Positions 8,500-17,676 of a stretch of DNA of 44,945 nt are shown piece after piece. The first letter of the stretch is position 1. Each line of letters begins with the position of its first letter. The stretch spans positions 1 to 44,945 of the forward strand of contig JAGZXV010000020.1 in the NCBI GenBank assembly GCA_018378255.1, read 5' to 3'. Under the pieces are notes generated by a model. The model had not been told where the DNA came from and did not search any database. It saw only the letters and a program-made list of their open reading frames with translations. Source of the stretch: Clostridiaceae bacterium. Its GTDB lineage: Bacteria; Bacillota; Clostridia; Lachnospirales; Lachnospiraceae. Both the position numbers and the translations under genes were made by a program.

Positions 8500-9429
8500 T
8501 TAGTCGTTATGAAACAACGCGTTCACGAATTCTTCTGCATTAAATTTCTGCAGGTCATCGATTTTCTCTCCGATTCCCACATATTTAACGGGTATTCCCA
8601 GCTCAGACTGAATCGCAACCGCAATTCCGCCCTTGGCCGTTCCATCCAATTTCGTCAGGATAATTCCTGTAATATCGGCAACTTCCATAAACTGTCTGGC
8701 CTGTGACAAGGCGTTCTGGCCTGTGGTTCCGTCTAAAACAACCAGGGTTTCACGGTAAGCGTCGGGATATTCTTTATCGATAATACGGTTGATCTTTTTC
8801 AGCTCTTCCATCAGGTTCTTTTTATTATGGAGCCGTCCTGCCGTATCGCAGATCAGCACGTCTGCATGTCTGGATTTGGCGGCGGAAACCGCATCATAGA
8901 TGACAGCGGCCGGATCGGAGCCCTCCTGCTGGGCAATGATATCCACTCCGGCCCTGTTGGCCCATTCCGTAAGCTGTTCAATGGCAGCTGCACGGAAGGT
9001 ATCGGCAGCTGCTAAAACCACCTTTTTTCCGCTGTCTTTTAACTGGCCGGCCAGTTTTCCAACGGATGTGGTCTTTCCAACGCCATTTACTCCGATTACA
9101 AGCACAACGGATGTTTTATGTTCGAATTCATAAGCATTCTCCCCTAAATCCATCTGTTCTTTTATGCTGTTGATCAGCAGCTGTTTGCATTCGGACGGGT
9201 CTTTGATGTGCTGTTCTCTCACTTTGGATCTCAAATCCTCCACAATGGACATGGTGGTCTGGATTCCTAAATCTCCCATAATCAGGGTTTCTTCAATTTC
9301 CTCATAAAAATCGTCGTCAATCGCTGAAAATCCGCTGAAAATTGAATCCATTCCCGCAACGATATTATTGCGTGTCTTGGCAAGGCCCTGAACAAGGCGT
9401 CCGAAAAAACCTTTTTTTTGTTCTTCCAT
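8500..9429 (-). CDS. ftsY: Signal recognition particle receptor FtsY
   Basis: A 309-residue SRP-family GTPase that docks SRP-ribosome complexes at the membrane for co-translational insertion. A helical N domain (about 1-95) precedes the G domain with G1 GVNGVGKTT (113-121), DTFRAAA (143-149), G3 DTAGRLHNKKNLM, G4 TKLDGTAKGG and the closing GIGEKIDDLQ. The long acidic A domain of enterobacterial FtsY is absent, as is usual in Firmicutes. It starts 15 bases after smc; the AAGGAG site overlaps the smc stop, so coupling is likely. Confidence 0.97.
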   Translation of the reverse strand: MEEQKKGFFGRLVQGLAKTRNNIVAGMDSIFSGFSAIDDDFYEEIEETLIMGDLGIQTTMSIVEDLRSKVREQHIKDPSECKQLLINSIKEQMDLGENAYEFEHKTSVVLVIGVNGVGKTTSVGKLAGQLKDSGKKVVLAAADTFRAAAIEQLTEWANRAGVDIIAQQEGSDPAAVIYDAVSAAKSRHADVLICDTAGRLHNKKNLMEELKKINRIIDKEYPDAYRETLVVLDGTTGQNALSQARQFMEVADITGIILTKLDGTAKGGIAVAIQSELGIPVKYVGIGEKIDDLQKFNAEEFVNALFHND

Positions 9430-9444
9430 CTTCTTTATGCTCCT

Positions 9445-12400
9445 TTACTTGTCTAAGTCATCTTCTATCAGGTTAACAGAAACCAGGGTAGAAACTCCCT
9501 TTTCCTGCATAGTTATACCGTATAACCGGTCGGATGCCACCATGGTGCCGCGCCTGTGGGTGATCACAATAAACTGTGTATGTTTGGTCAGCTTATGCAG
9601 ATAGCCTGCAAAACGGTCCACGTTGGAATCGTCCAATGCCGCTTCTATCTCATCCAACAGACAGAATGGAGAGGGCTTCAGGTTCTGGATCGCAAACAAT
9701 AGCGCAATGGCAGTGAGCGCTTTTTCCCCACCGGAAAGCTGCATCATATTCTGGAGTTTTTTGCCAGGCGGCTGGGAAATGATCTGGATTCCCGCCTCCA
9801 GGATATCTTCATCATCCATCAGCTCTAACGTGCCGTGGCCGCCTCCGAACATCTCCTTAAATACCTTATCAAATTCCGTTTTGATTTCCCGGAATTTCTC
9901 TTCAAACTGCCTGCGCATGCCTGTATCCAGCTCTTCGATGATCTTTAAAAGGGTTTCTTCCGCCTGAATCAGGTCGTCATGCTGGGTTTTCATAAACTCA
10001 TAACGTTCCGATATCTCCTTATAATCCTCAATCGCATTGACATTGACATTTCCGAGGGCACGGATGGAATTTTTCAGGGAATCGATCTGCTTTTTGATCT
10101 CTGTCAGAACCGTCAGTTCCGGATTGCGCAGTTTTTCGGCAGTTGAGAAAGTCAGCTCATATTCATTCCACATATAGTTTACATGGTTTTCCATCTTTTC
10201 ATCCAGTTTTTCTTTCTGGCTCTGCAGACGGAACATCTCTTTATCCAGACGGCTGATCCGCTCCGTAATCTCTTCCCGCTGTTTAAAAAAGCTTTTTTGC
10301 TTCTGCCCTTTTTCTTCTTTTTCCTGAACCTGGGCTCCGACCTGGGCCTGAAGGCGGTCCATGTCGTGTACGGTCTGGTCGATCAGCTCGTTTAAACGTT
10401 CGATTTCTTTCTGTTTGTCTCCGATAATAACGTTGACATCCTGTGTGCCGGCCGATAAACCGGACAGCTCATCCTCTAATTTATGGATCTCATCCCTCAC
10501 ACGGCGTATATTCTCAGAAGAGAAGTTTTTCTTCTGTAAAAGGCCTGCCGTGTTCAGCTGGGCTTCTGCCAAAGCCGCCGAGTACTTTTCCCTCTCTGCT
10601 TTAGCGGATTCCAGTTGTCTGCCAAGTTCTTCCAACAGGCCGGTTATCTGCAGGTTCCGGTTTTCCAGTTCCTCCAGATCATGAAGGATACCTTTCTGGC
10701 TTTCTGTGATATCAGTAACCTGCTCCTCCAACTGAAGGTTTTCCTTTACCAGATCTTCTGCTGATTCGGCGATTTCATTCTTCTTATCTTCCAATTGGCT
10801 GATATTCATCTGAATAGTATTCTGTTTCAGATAGGACTGCTGTTTTTCCGCCTTAATCCGTTCCAGCTCTTCCCGCTTTTCAGCCAGAAGGCCTTCATTC
10901 AAGTTGAGATCCCTTTGGATTCTGTCCACATCGGTCAACGCTTTCTTGCACAGCCCTTCCAGTTCGTCGATCTCCCGTTTACGGCCGAGAAGATTGCTGG
11001 AATTCTTAAATGCACCTCCGGTCATGGAACCGCCTGCATTCAGAAGCTCGCCTTCCAAAGTTACGATTCTGAGAGAATACTGAAACTTCTTTGCAAGCGC
11101 AATGGCATAATCGATATTTTCAGCCACCACCACTCGGCCTAACAAATATTTTGCCAGCCCTTCATATTCAGGGGCCATCTTAACCAGATTGCTGGCCAGC
11201 CCTATGATTCCAGGCTCCTTTAAGGCTTTTTCCTGGGTAAATGTGTTTTTATTACCGATGCTGGTCAGCGGCAGAAAGGTGGCCCGCCCATATTTATTCT
11301 TTTTCAGATATTCAATGAGCTGTTTCGCCGTCTGTTCCGAATCCGTAACCACATTCTGAATGCTTCCGCCAAGGGCGGTTTCAATCGCCGTCTCGTATTT
11401 CTTTTCCGTTGTGATCAGGTCCGCAACCACGCCGTGGATTCCTCTCACGCGGTCTTTAACTTCCATCACCCGGCGGATGCTGTTGCCGTAGCCTTCATAT
11501 CTCTCGGCAAGATTCCTGAGGGATTCCAGCTTTGTATAGTTTGTATGGTATTCCTGCTGTTTATTATTCAGGTTACGGGTCAGCCGGTGTACTTCCTGGT
11601 CAAGTTCCTGTGCTTTCGCTTCCGCCGCTTCCTGGGCAAGGCTCAGTTCATTGATCGCATCATTGATTTCCGATAAGGATTTCTGCTCTATTTTCAGCTG
11701 TTCTTCCTGTACGGATTCATCGCTCTTTACCTTTAAAATTCTTTGGCAGACTTCTGCCTTGCGGACATTGACCTGTTCCAGCATGGTTTCATATCTCTGC
11801 TGTCTGGCCGCCAGAGAAGATTTTTCATTCAACGTATCGATGATGCCGCTTTTCCCGGATTCAATTTTCTGATCCAGAAGCATGATGTGCTCATCTTCGT
11901 TCCTAAGGGTTTCCTCTGCATTGGACTGATTTGAAAGCGCGCTCTGGGCTTCTGCTTCAATGGACGCTTTTTCCTCTTCAAAGACTTTGATCTGATCCTT
12001 TTTCTCTCTGATTTCCCCTTCGATTGTATGTACACGGGCGCTGATATGCTCCGCATTCATCTTTTCCGTATTGATCTGTTCGTTCAACACGTTTATCTGG
12101 CCCTGAAGACTGCCTTTGGCAATATTAGCCTTACTTAAGTCCTCCCGGGCCTCTGTCAGCTTTTCATCCAGTTCGGTCAGATAAGAATCCAGCGCATCGT
12201 ACTCAGACTTCATGGTTTCCGCATTCTGCCTGGTTTCTTCCAAATCTCTGGAAACAATGGCTTCCTTTTTTTCAACCTCATTGGCCTGCAGCCGAATTTG
12301 TTCCGTTTCCATAAGAAACAGATTGACATCATAAGTTTTCAGTTCTTCTTTTAAACGGAGATATTCTTTCGCCGCTTCCGACTGTCTGGCAAGAGGCCCT

Positions 12401-13005
12401 ACCTGCTTTTCCAATTCCGACAGAATGTCGCTGACACGGACCAGGTTCTGCTTTTCATCTTCCAGCTTTTTCTGTGCGATGACCTTTCTGCGCTTAAACT
12501 TTACAATACCGGCGGCCTCATCAAAGAGTTCCCGCCGTTCTTCCGGTTTGCCGCTCAATATCTTATCGATCTGGCCTTGCCCGATAATGGAATATCCTTC
12601 TTTACCGATACCGGTATCATAGAATAATTCATTGATATCTTTTAAACGGCAGGCGCTTCCGTTAATCATGTATTCGCTTTCACCGGACCGGTAAATCCTT
12701 CTGGAAACGGTCACCTGGTCATAATCAATGGAAAGCTGATGGTCCGAGTTATCCAGAGTGATTGCTACATAAGCGAATCCCTGGGGTTTTCTCATCTCAG
12801 TACCGGCGAAGATAACATCCTGCATGCTGGCGCCGCGGAGCTGCTTGATGCGCTGCTCTCCCAACACCCAGCGGACCGCATCGGCGACATTGCTCTTGCC
12901 GCTTCCATTGGGCCCTACAATACCGGTAATTCCGTTATGGAATTCGAATAAAATTTTATTGGCAAAGGATTTAAAACCCTGTATTTCTATACTCTTTAAA
13001 TACAT
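9445..13005 (-). CDS. smc: Chromosome segregation ATPase SMC
   Basis: A protein of about 1186 residues that, with ScpA/ScpB, forms the condensin that organises replicated origins. Walker A GPNGSGKS lies near the N-terminus. Long heptad-rich coiled coils flank a hinge domain (about residues 500-680, GIHGVVADLITTEKKYETAI region). The C-terminal head holds the signature LSGGEKALTAIALLFAIQNL and Walker B CLLDEIEAALD. A longer frame opens at a GTG at 13017, but GGGAG lies six or so bases before the ATG at 13005 and the protein then starts MYLKSIEIQGFKSF, as SMC proteins normally do. This start overlaps the end of rnc by ten bases. Confidence 0.97.
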   Translation of the reverse strand: MYLKSIEIQGFKSFANKILFEFHNGITGIVGPNGSGKSNVADAVRWVLGEQRIKQLRGASMQDVIFAGTEMRKPQGFAYVAITLDNSDHQLSIDYDQVTVSRRIYRSGESEYMINGSACRLKDINELFYDTGIGKEGYSIIGQGQIDKILSGKPEERRELFDEAAGIVKFKRRKVIAQKKLEDEKQNLVRVSDILSELEKQVGPLARQSEAAKEYLRLKEELKTYDVNLFLMETEQIRLQANEVEKKEAIVSRDLEETRQNAETMKSEYDALDSYLTELDEKLTEAREDLSKANIAKGSLQGQINVLNEQINTEKMNAEHISARVHTIEGEIREKKDQIKVFEEEKASIEAEAQSALSNQSNAEETLRNEDEHIMLLDQKIESGKSGIIDTLNEKSSLAARQQRYETMLEQVNVRKAEVCQRILKVKSDESVQEEQLKIEQKSLSEINDAINELSLAQEAAEAKAQELDQEVHRLTRNLNNKQQEYHTNYTKLESLRNLAERYEGYGNSIRRVMEVKDRVRGIHGVVADLITTEKKYETAIETALGGSIQNVVTDSEQTAKQLIEYLKKNKYGRATFLPLTSIGNKNTFTQEKALKEPGIIGLASNLVKMAPEYEGLAKYLLGRVVVAENIDYAIALAKKFQYSLRIVTLEGELLNAGGSMTGGAFKNSSNLLGRKREIDELEGLCKKALTDVDRIQRDLNLNEGLLAEKREELERIKAEKQQSYLKQNTIQMNISQLEDKKNEIAESAEDLVKENLQLEEQVTDITESQKGILHDLEELENRNLQITGLLEELGRQLESAKAEREKYSAALAEAQLNTAGLLQKKNFSSENIRRVRDEIHKLEDELSGLSAGTQDVNVIIGDKQKEIERLNELIDQTVHDMDRLQAQVGAQVQEKEEKGQKQKSFFKQREEITERISRLDKEMFRLQSQKEKLDEKMENHVNYMWNEYELTFSTAEKLRNPELTVLTEIKKQIDSLKNSIRALGNVNVNAIEDYKEISERYEFMKTQHDDLIQAEETLLKIIEELDTGMRRQFEEKFREIKTEFDKVFKEMFGGGHGTLELMDDEDILEAGIQIISQPPGKKLQNMMQLSGGEKALTAIALLFAIQNLKPSPFCLLDEIEAALDDSNVDRFAGYLHKLTKHTQFIVITHRRGTMVASDRLYGITMQEKGVSTLVSVNLIEDDLDK

Positions 13006-13700
13006 GTTTTCTCCCACATACTTTTTAGTTTTAAAATTCCATTATAGGCAGCTACCTGCTCGGCAGCTTTCTTTGTGCGCCCTTCTCCATGGCCGATTTC
13101 TTCTTCGCCGATCTTAGCGCGCACTTCAAAGATCTTATCATGATCCGGCCCTTCTTCCCTTAAAAGTTCATAGGACAGAGGCGTTTCATACCTGCTTTGA
13201 ACCATTTCCTGTAAAATAGTCTTGCTATCATAAAAGAGCTGTTTATGTTCGATATCATTTAATACAAAGCGGTTTATAAACTCTTTTGCATTAGCAAAAC
13301 CACCATCCAGATAAATCGCGCCGATCAGCGCTTCCATGGCGTCCGATACAATTGAATTTCTGTGACGGCCTCCGGTGGCGTCTTCCCCCTTGCCCAAAAG
13401 CAGATATTCCCCTAAATTAAGGTCAGCTGCACAGTAAGCCAGAGTTGATTCACATACAATACTTGCGCGGATTTTAGTCAGATCCCCTTCGGGTGAATTG
13501 GCATAGTTGTGAAATAAAAAGTCGCTGGAAACGACTTCCAGAACTGCGTCACCTAGAAATTCCAGACGTTCATTGCATCTTAATTTGCTCCATCTGCGTT
13601 CATTGGCATAAGAGCTGTGGGTCAATGCCTGGGAAAAAAGAGACTTGTCCTTAAACTGGTATTGGATTTTTTCTTCCAGTTTATATAATTTACTTTTCAT
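12996..13700 (-). CDS. rnc: Ribonuclease III
   Basis: A 234-residue double-strand-specific endoribonuclease for rRNA and mRNA processing. The catalytic signature NERLEFLGDAVLE sits at residues 43-55 and the second acidic cluster DAMEALIGAIYLDGG near 115-130. A double-stranded RNA-binding domain occupies about 160-230 (TKKAAEQVAAYNGI). AGGAGG precedes the ATG. The 3' end contains the ribosome site and start of smc, giving a ten-base overlap. It is third in plsX-acpP-rnc-smc-ftsY, separated from acpP by a 111-base gap with hairpins. Confidence 0.97.
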   Translation of the reverse strand: MKSKLYKLEEKIQYQFKDKSLFSQALTHSSYANERRWSKLRCNERLEFLGDAVLEVVSSDFLFHNYANSPEGDLTKIRASIVCESTLAYCAADLNLGEYLLLGKGEDATGGRHRNSIVSDAMEALIGAIYLDGGFANAKEFINRFVLNDIEHKQLFYDSKTILQEMVQSRYETPLSYELLREEGPDHDKIFEVRAKIGEEEIGHGEGRTKKAAEQVAAYNGILKLKSMWEKTCI

Positions 13701-13762
13701 AGATACCTCCTTTTCCTGTTTTTCCTATGAATTTGCTGTAATCCGCTAAAAACGGATATTAG

Positions 13763-13792
13763 TATGCCGACAAGCATCAACTTGTCGGCATA
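13763..13792 (-). terminator. Perfect hairpin between acpP and rnc (terminator or processing site)
   Basis: Arms TATGCCGACAAG (13763-13774) and CTTGTCGGCATA (13781-13792) are exact complements around a six-base loop. On the minus strand the hairpin is followed by CTAATATCCGTTTTTAG, a T-run about nine bases away and itself inside a small ATCCG...CGGAT repeat (13741-13757). The T-run is too distant for a textbook terminator, so partial termination, attenuation or an RNase III cleavage site ahead of rnc are all possible. Confidence 0.55.
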
Positions 13793-13811
13793 TTCGGGCT
13801 TATTATACTGA

Positions 13812-14042
13812 TTAGTTTAATGCGCTTTTAATCTGTTCTACGGCATCCCCAACCGTAACGATCTGTTCTGCTGCTTCATTGGGGATCTCGATATCAAACT
13901 CTTCCTCTATGCCCATCACGATCTGGAAAATATCAAGTGAGTCAGCCCCCAAGTCGTCCACAAATGTGGAGTTAAGCGTAATCTCATCCGCCTCAATGTT
14001 TAATACCTCTGCAATAATGTCTTTTAACTTTTCGAATTCCAT
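13812..14042 (-). CDS. acpP: Acyl carrier protein
   Basis: A 76-residue acidic four-helix protein that carries fatty-acyl intermediates. The phosphopantetheine attachment serine is S35 in LGADSLDIFQIVM. Sequence and length are those of a primary fatty-acid-synthesis ACP. A GAGGAAGG-type site precedes the ATG, 16 bases after plsX. Placement between plsX and rnc is the usual one in Firmicutes. Confidence 0.97.
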   Translation of the reverse strand: MEFEKLKDIIAEVLNIEADEITLNSTFVDDLGADSLDIFQIVMGIEEEFDIEIPNEAAEQIVTVGDAVEQIKSALN

Positions 14043-14058
14043 ACCTTACCTTCCTCTC

Positions 14059-15051
14059 TTAAACTAAACTTTCTTTTATTTTTTCGTTTATATTTTGTTT
14101 TTTAAATGCAACGCATTGAAGCACTGCATTGCATACTTCCGTAGCTTTCGAATTGCCGTGAACTTTTACAACAAGGCCGTTCAATCCCAGCAGCGGAGCG
14201 CCCCCATATTGACTGGCATCAAAACTCTTGAGAGTAGTTTTTAAAGCGGGTTTTACAAGAAGTGCACCGATTTTACTCCTCAAAGTGGTCATCATGCCCT
14301 CTTTTACTTTACTGATCAGTACGGCTCCTACTCCTTCGTACAGTTTAAGAATGACATTCCCTACAAAAGCTTCACATACAATCACATCCGCAGCGCCATG
14401 GGGAATTTCCCGGGCTTCAATGCTGCCGATAAAATTGATGTCTTTACATTCTTTTAAAAGAGGAAATGTTTCTTTTACCAGGGCGTTGCCCTTTTCTTCT
14501 TCCGCACCGATATTGACAATCGCAACCCTCGGTTTCGGAATATTCATTACGTGTTCCATGTAAATAGACCCCATCTTGGCAAACTGCAATAAATGGGAAG
14601 ATCTCGCATCCACATTGGCTCCACAGTCGATTAATAAAGATACACCTGTTTCCGTGGGAATTAACGGTGCTAACGGCGGCCGTTCCACCCCTTTAATTCT
14701 ACCCACAATTACCTGCCCTCCGACAAGAATTGCGCCGGAACTTCCGGCGGACACAAAGGCGTCTGCCTCCTGGTTCTTCACCATGTTCATTCCTACTACG
14801 ATAGACGAATCTTTCTTCTTTCGTATCGCATTCACAGGCGGCTCTTCTGTTGCTATCACTTCGGAAGCATTCCTGACCGAGATCTGATCTTTATTATAAG
14901 TATGCTTCTCCAGTTCCTTTGATACAACATCTTCCCTGCCCACCAGAATTACTTTCACTTCCTGGCTGGAGGAAACCGCTTTTACAGCTCCTGCTATAAT
15001 GTCGGCCGGCGCATAATCGCCGCCCATGGCATCTACCACTACATTAATCAT
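14059..15051 (-). CDS. plsX: Phosphate acyltransferase PlsX
   Basis: A 330-residue enzyme making acyl-phosphate from acyl-ACP for phospholipid synthesis (used by PlsY). The N-terminus VVVDAMGGDYAP and the later segments NAIRKKKDSSIVVGMNMVK, SAGSSGAILVGG and LIDCGANVD are characteristic. It begins the plsX-acpP-rnc-smc-ftsY run and is preceded by AGGGAG and its own promoter (15097-15125). In many Firmicutes rpmF lies directly upstream; here codA does, and rpmF is 23 kb away. Confidence 0.97.
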   Translation of the reverse strand: MINVVVDAMGGDYAPADIIAGAVKAVSSSQEVKVILVGREDVVSKELEKHTYNKDQISVRNASEVIATEEPPVNAIRKKKDSSIVVGMNMVKNQEADAFVSAGSSGAILVGGQVIVGRIKGVERPPLAPLIPTETGVSLLIDCGANVDARSSHLLQFAKMGSIYMEHVMNIPKPRVAIVNIGAEEEKGNALVKETFPLLKECKDINFIGSIEAREIPHGAADVIVCEAFVGNVILKLYEGVGAVLISKVKEGMMTTLRSKIGALLVKPALKTTLKSFDASQYGGAPLLGLNGLVVKVHGNSKATEVCNAVLQCVAFKKQNINEKIKESLV

Positions 15052-15069
15052 CTATGATTCTCCCTTCGG

Positions 15070-15125
15070 TAATAGACTCATGATAATCTATTACTTAATA
15101 TACTAGATATTATCTTATAAATCAA
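15070..15125 (-). promoter_or_regulatory. plsX promoter and leader hairpin
   Basis: On the minus strand, -35 TTGATT (15120-15125) and -10 TATATT (15097-15102) are separated by exactly 17 bases. Just downstream, TAATAGA/TCTATTA (15070-15076 with 15087-15093) can form a hairpin between the transcription start and the ribosome site. No FapR-type operator was recognised. The promoter would make plsX independent of codA, after which no intrinsic terminator is visible. Confidence 0.65.
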
Positions 15126-15152
15126 CCAAATTTTAAACAGGTTTTCATCGCT

Positions 15153-16397
15153 TTAGAACGCCTGGAAAAATACGTTGTTTTGCCCCGGCTGCGCCTCTGC
15201 TATCAGCCGGCCGTTTTTATAAGAACGGAGAACCGGTGCGTTAACATTCAATGCCTCATAGTAGTCAGCAGCATCCATGATTATGAAATCTGCGCTGCCT
15301 CCTTCTTTGATTCCGTAGCTGTCTCCTAAATGAAGGGTTTTTGCCGCATTGCTGGAGATGAAACGGTAAGAATTCATGATTTCTTCATAGCCCATCATCT
15401 GGCATACATGAAGTCCCATAAACACAACGTCTCTTAAATTTCCATTGCCAAGAGGATACCATGGATCAAAGATATCATCGTGGCCGAAAGAGACGTTAAT
15501 GCCTTCCGCAGTCAGTTCCTTGACGCGGGTAATTCCCCGGCGTTTGGGGTATGTGTCGATCCTGCCCTGAAGATGGGTATTTACCAATGGATTTGCCACA
15601 AAATTGATCCCCGACATCTTTAAAAGCCGCATAAGGCGCAGCACATAAGCATTGTTGTAAGAATGCATGGCCGTCGTATGGCTGGCGGTAACCCGGTCGG
15701 AAAGCCCCATCTCATATGCCCGGGCAGCTACGGTTTCTAAGCCGCGGGAAGCCTCATCATCGATTTCATCACAGTGGACATCCACCAGCTTATCGTATTT
15801 TTCAGCCAGCTGCATGGCAAAATTTATGGATTCCACACTGTATTCCCTGGTGAATTCAAAGTGGGGAATGGCTCCTACCGCATCAGCGCCCATTTTAACC
15901 GCTTCTTCCAGCAGTTCCTTACCATTGGGATAACTTAAAATTCCCTCCTGTGGAAAGGCCACGATCTGGATGTTCATCACATCCCTCAGCTCTTCCCTCA
16001 ATTCGATCATGGCTTTCATAGCCGTCAAATTCGGATCCGTAACATCCACATGGGTGCGGACATGCTGGATTCCGTGGGATGCCTGCATGCGGACTGCACG
16101 GTGAACTCTGTCTCTCACATCTTCACGGGTCAGCTTATCTTTCCGTTTGCTCCAGCATTCAATGCCCTCAAACAAAGTGCCGGACTGGTTCCATACAGGC
16201 TCACCTGCCGTCAGACAGGTATCCAGATGGACGTGGGATTCAATAAACGGCGGAAGGGCCAGCCTTCCTTCCATATCCACCGTCTCTTCTCCCTCCATCG
16301 GCTCCAGATGAGGCTTTATCTCTGCAAATTTACCGTCCAGAATACGGATATCAGAGGTCTTTGAAGCATTTTCTATATATAAACCGCGGATCAGCAT
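15153..16397 (-). CDS. codA: Cytosine deaminase
   Basis: A 414-residue amidohydrolase converting cytosine to uracil and ammonia. It follows the E. coli CodA pattern closely: ESHVHLDT (H55, H57), GIQHVRTHVDV, AFPQEGILSYPNG, GAIPHFEFTREY, VDVHCDEIDDE (H208, E211), TASHTTAMHSYN (H240) and FGHDDIFDPWYPLG (D307). All metal and catalytic residues are present. The start ATG overlaps the codB stop as AAATGCTGA, giving a seven-base overlap and probable translational coupling, with AAGGAG inside the end of codB. No clear terminator separates it from plsX. Confidence 0.95.
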   Translation of the reverse strand: MLIRGLYIENASKTSDIRILDGKFAEIKPHLEPMEGEETVDMEGRLALPPFIESHVHLDTCLTAGEPVWNQSGTLFEGIECWSKRKDKLTREDVRDRVHRAVRMQASHGIQHVRTHVDVTDPNLTAMKAMIELREELRDVMNIQIVAFPQEGILSYPNGKELLEEAVKMGADAVGAIPHFEFTREYSVESINFAMQLAEKYDKLVDVHCDEIDDEASRGLETVAARAYEMGLSDRVTASHTTAMHSYNNAYVLRLMRLLKMSGINFVANPLVNTHLQGRIDTYPKRRGITRVKELTAEGINVSFGHDDIFDPWYPLGNGNLRDVVFMGLHVCQMMGYEEIMNSYRFISSNAAKTLHLGDSYGIKEGGSADFIIMDAADYYEALNVNAPVLRSYKNGRLIAEAQPGQNNVFFQAF

Positions 16398-17653
16398 TTG
16401 ACATCTCCTTTCTTAGTTAAAAAGCCTGCTTCGGCGATGCCGAACACAAAATAGCAGATACAGGCAGTCAGCATGGCGTTTACAGATGCAATTCCCGTAT
16501 GGATCAGGTTTCCGGCTAAAGCGCCTGCTATAACGCCGGTTACCGACCCCCATTTGATTTTTATAATCTCTTCCTCCTGGCTTTCATAGGAATCCCTGTG
16601 GAGGAAATAATCCAGAGCAACTATGGCTCCTACCGGCGGAAGGGCTGCATTTAAGAAATTCAGCCAGCCTACAAAATTGTTATACAGCCAGACTGCGGCC
16701 ACGGTTCCGATCACACCCGCCACCAGTACCATAGGGCGTTTGCGCAGCCTGGTGATATTGGATAATCCAAGACCGGAAGAATAAAGGGCATTGTCATTGG
16801 TCGTCCAGATATTGGCGCCCAGAGCCAGCAGAGCCGGGATTGCAAGCCCCTGTGCAATCATCACATAGAAGATGTCATCTTTGCCTGTAAAAGCGCCGCC
16901 TGTGGCTCCGAAGGAAAACATCAGCGCATTGCCTAAAAAGAAGGCGATCACTGTAGTCAGTACCGCAATTTTATTGGTTCTGGCAAATCGGGTGAAGTTA
17001 GGCGTGGTAGTTCCCCCGCTGACAAAGGAACCGATAACGAGTCCGGCTCCGGCGGTGATGGACAGGCCGCCCTGGCTTTGTGCAAATACAGCCTCCAGTC
17101 CGCCGCCCTGTGAAATTGCCGTCATCATGGAATAGGAACCCAGAACCGCAATCAGCGGAACGGAAATATAGCTGACGATCTCAAGGCCCTGGATGCCGAA
17201 ATAAGCGGAAAATGTCATACACGCTCCTGCTGCAGCCACCAAGATCACCGGCGGAATGTTCAAAAGTTCGGCCGCCGGAATCGCAAACATGGCTACGCCT
17301 ACGCCAAACCATCCGATCTGTGTGAAGCTTACCAGTCCGGAAGGCAGATAGGAACCATGGGTTCCAAAGGAACGGCGCGCCAAAAGATCCAGGGAAAATC
17401 CGGTTTTACTGCCGATATAGCCCAGAATGCCTGTATAGGCCCCCAGCACGGTACTGCCGATCAGAACCGCCCAGATAAATCCTGAAAGATTCAAACCGAT
17501 CCCCAATTTTGCTCCCACGCTCATGCTGGCGGAAAAAAAAGTAAAGCCAAGCATAATAAAAAACATAGGCCAAAAGCCCTTTCTGGCATTTTCCGGCACC
17601 CGCTCCAGTGAGTAATCTTTGTCCTGATGCTGATTTTTCTTAGATTTTGTCAT
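16391..17653 (-). CDS. codB: Cytosine permease
   Basis: A 420-residue nucleobase:cation symporter-1 family transporter with about 12 membrane helices. CodB-like segments are clear: VPENARKGFWPMFFIMLG, FFSASMSVGAKLGIGLN, GILGYIGSKTGFSLDLLARRSFG and QIGWFGVGVAMFAIP. It brings cytosine in for CodA, encoded immediately downstream with an overlap. GAGGAG precedes the ATG. A promoter at 17730-17759 and a stem-loop leader (17677-17716) lie upstream, suggesting regulation in the leader. Confidence 0.94.
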   Translation of the reverse strand: MTKSKKNQHQDKDYSLERVPENARKGFWPMFFIMLGFTFFSASMSVGAKLGIGLNLSGFIWAVLIGSTVLGAYTGILGYIGSKTGFSLDLLARRSFGTHGSYLPSGLVSFTQIGWFGVGVAMFAIPAAELLNIPPVILVAAAGACMTFSAYFGIQGLEIVSYISVPLIAVLGSYSMMTAISQGGGLEAVFAQSQGGLSITAGAGLVIGSFVSGGTTTPNFTRFARTNKIAVLTTVIAFFLGNALMFSFGATGGAFTGKDDIFYVMIAQGLAIPALLALGANIWTTNDNALYSSGLGLSNITRLRKRPMVLVAGVIGTVAAVWLYNNFVGWLNFLNAALPPVGAIVALDYFLHRDSYESQEEEIIKIKWGSVTGVIAGALAGNLIHTGIASVNAMLTACICYFVFGIAEAGFLTKKGDVKC

Positions 17654-17676
17654 ATCTTTCTCCTCTTAGTATTGTA

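Noticed and set aside
15060..15125. A FapR operator in the plsX promoter
   Set aside because: No convincing match to the FapR consensus; only a promoter and a leader hairpin can be supported.
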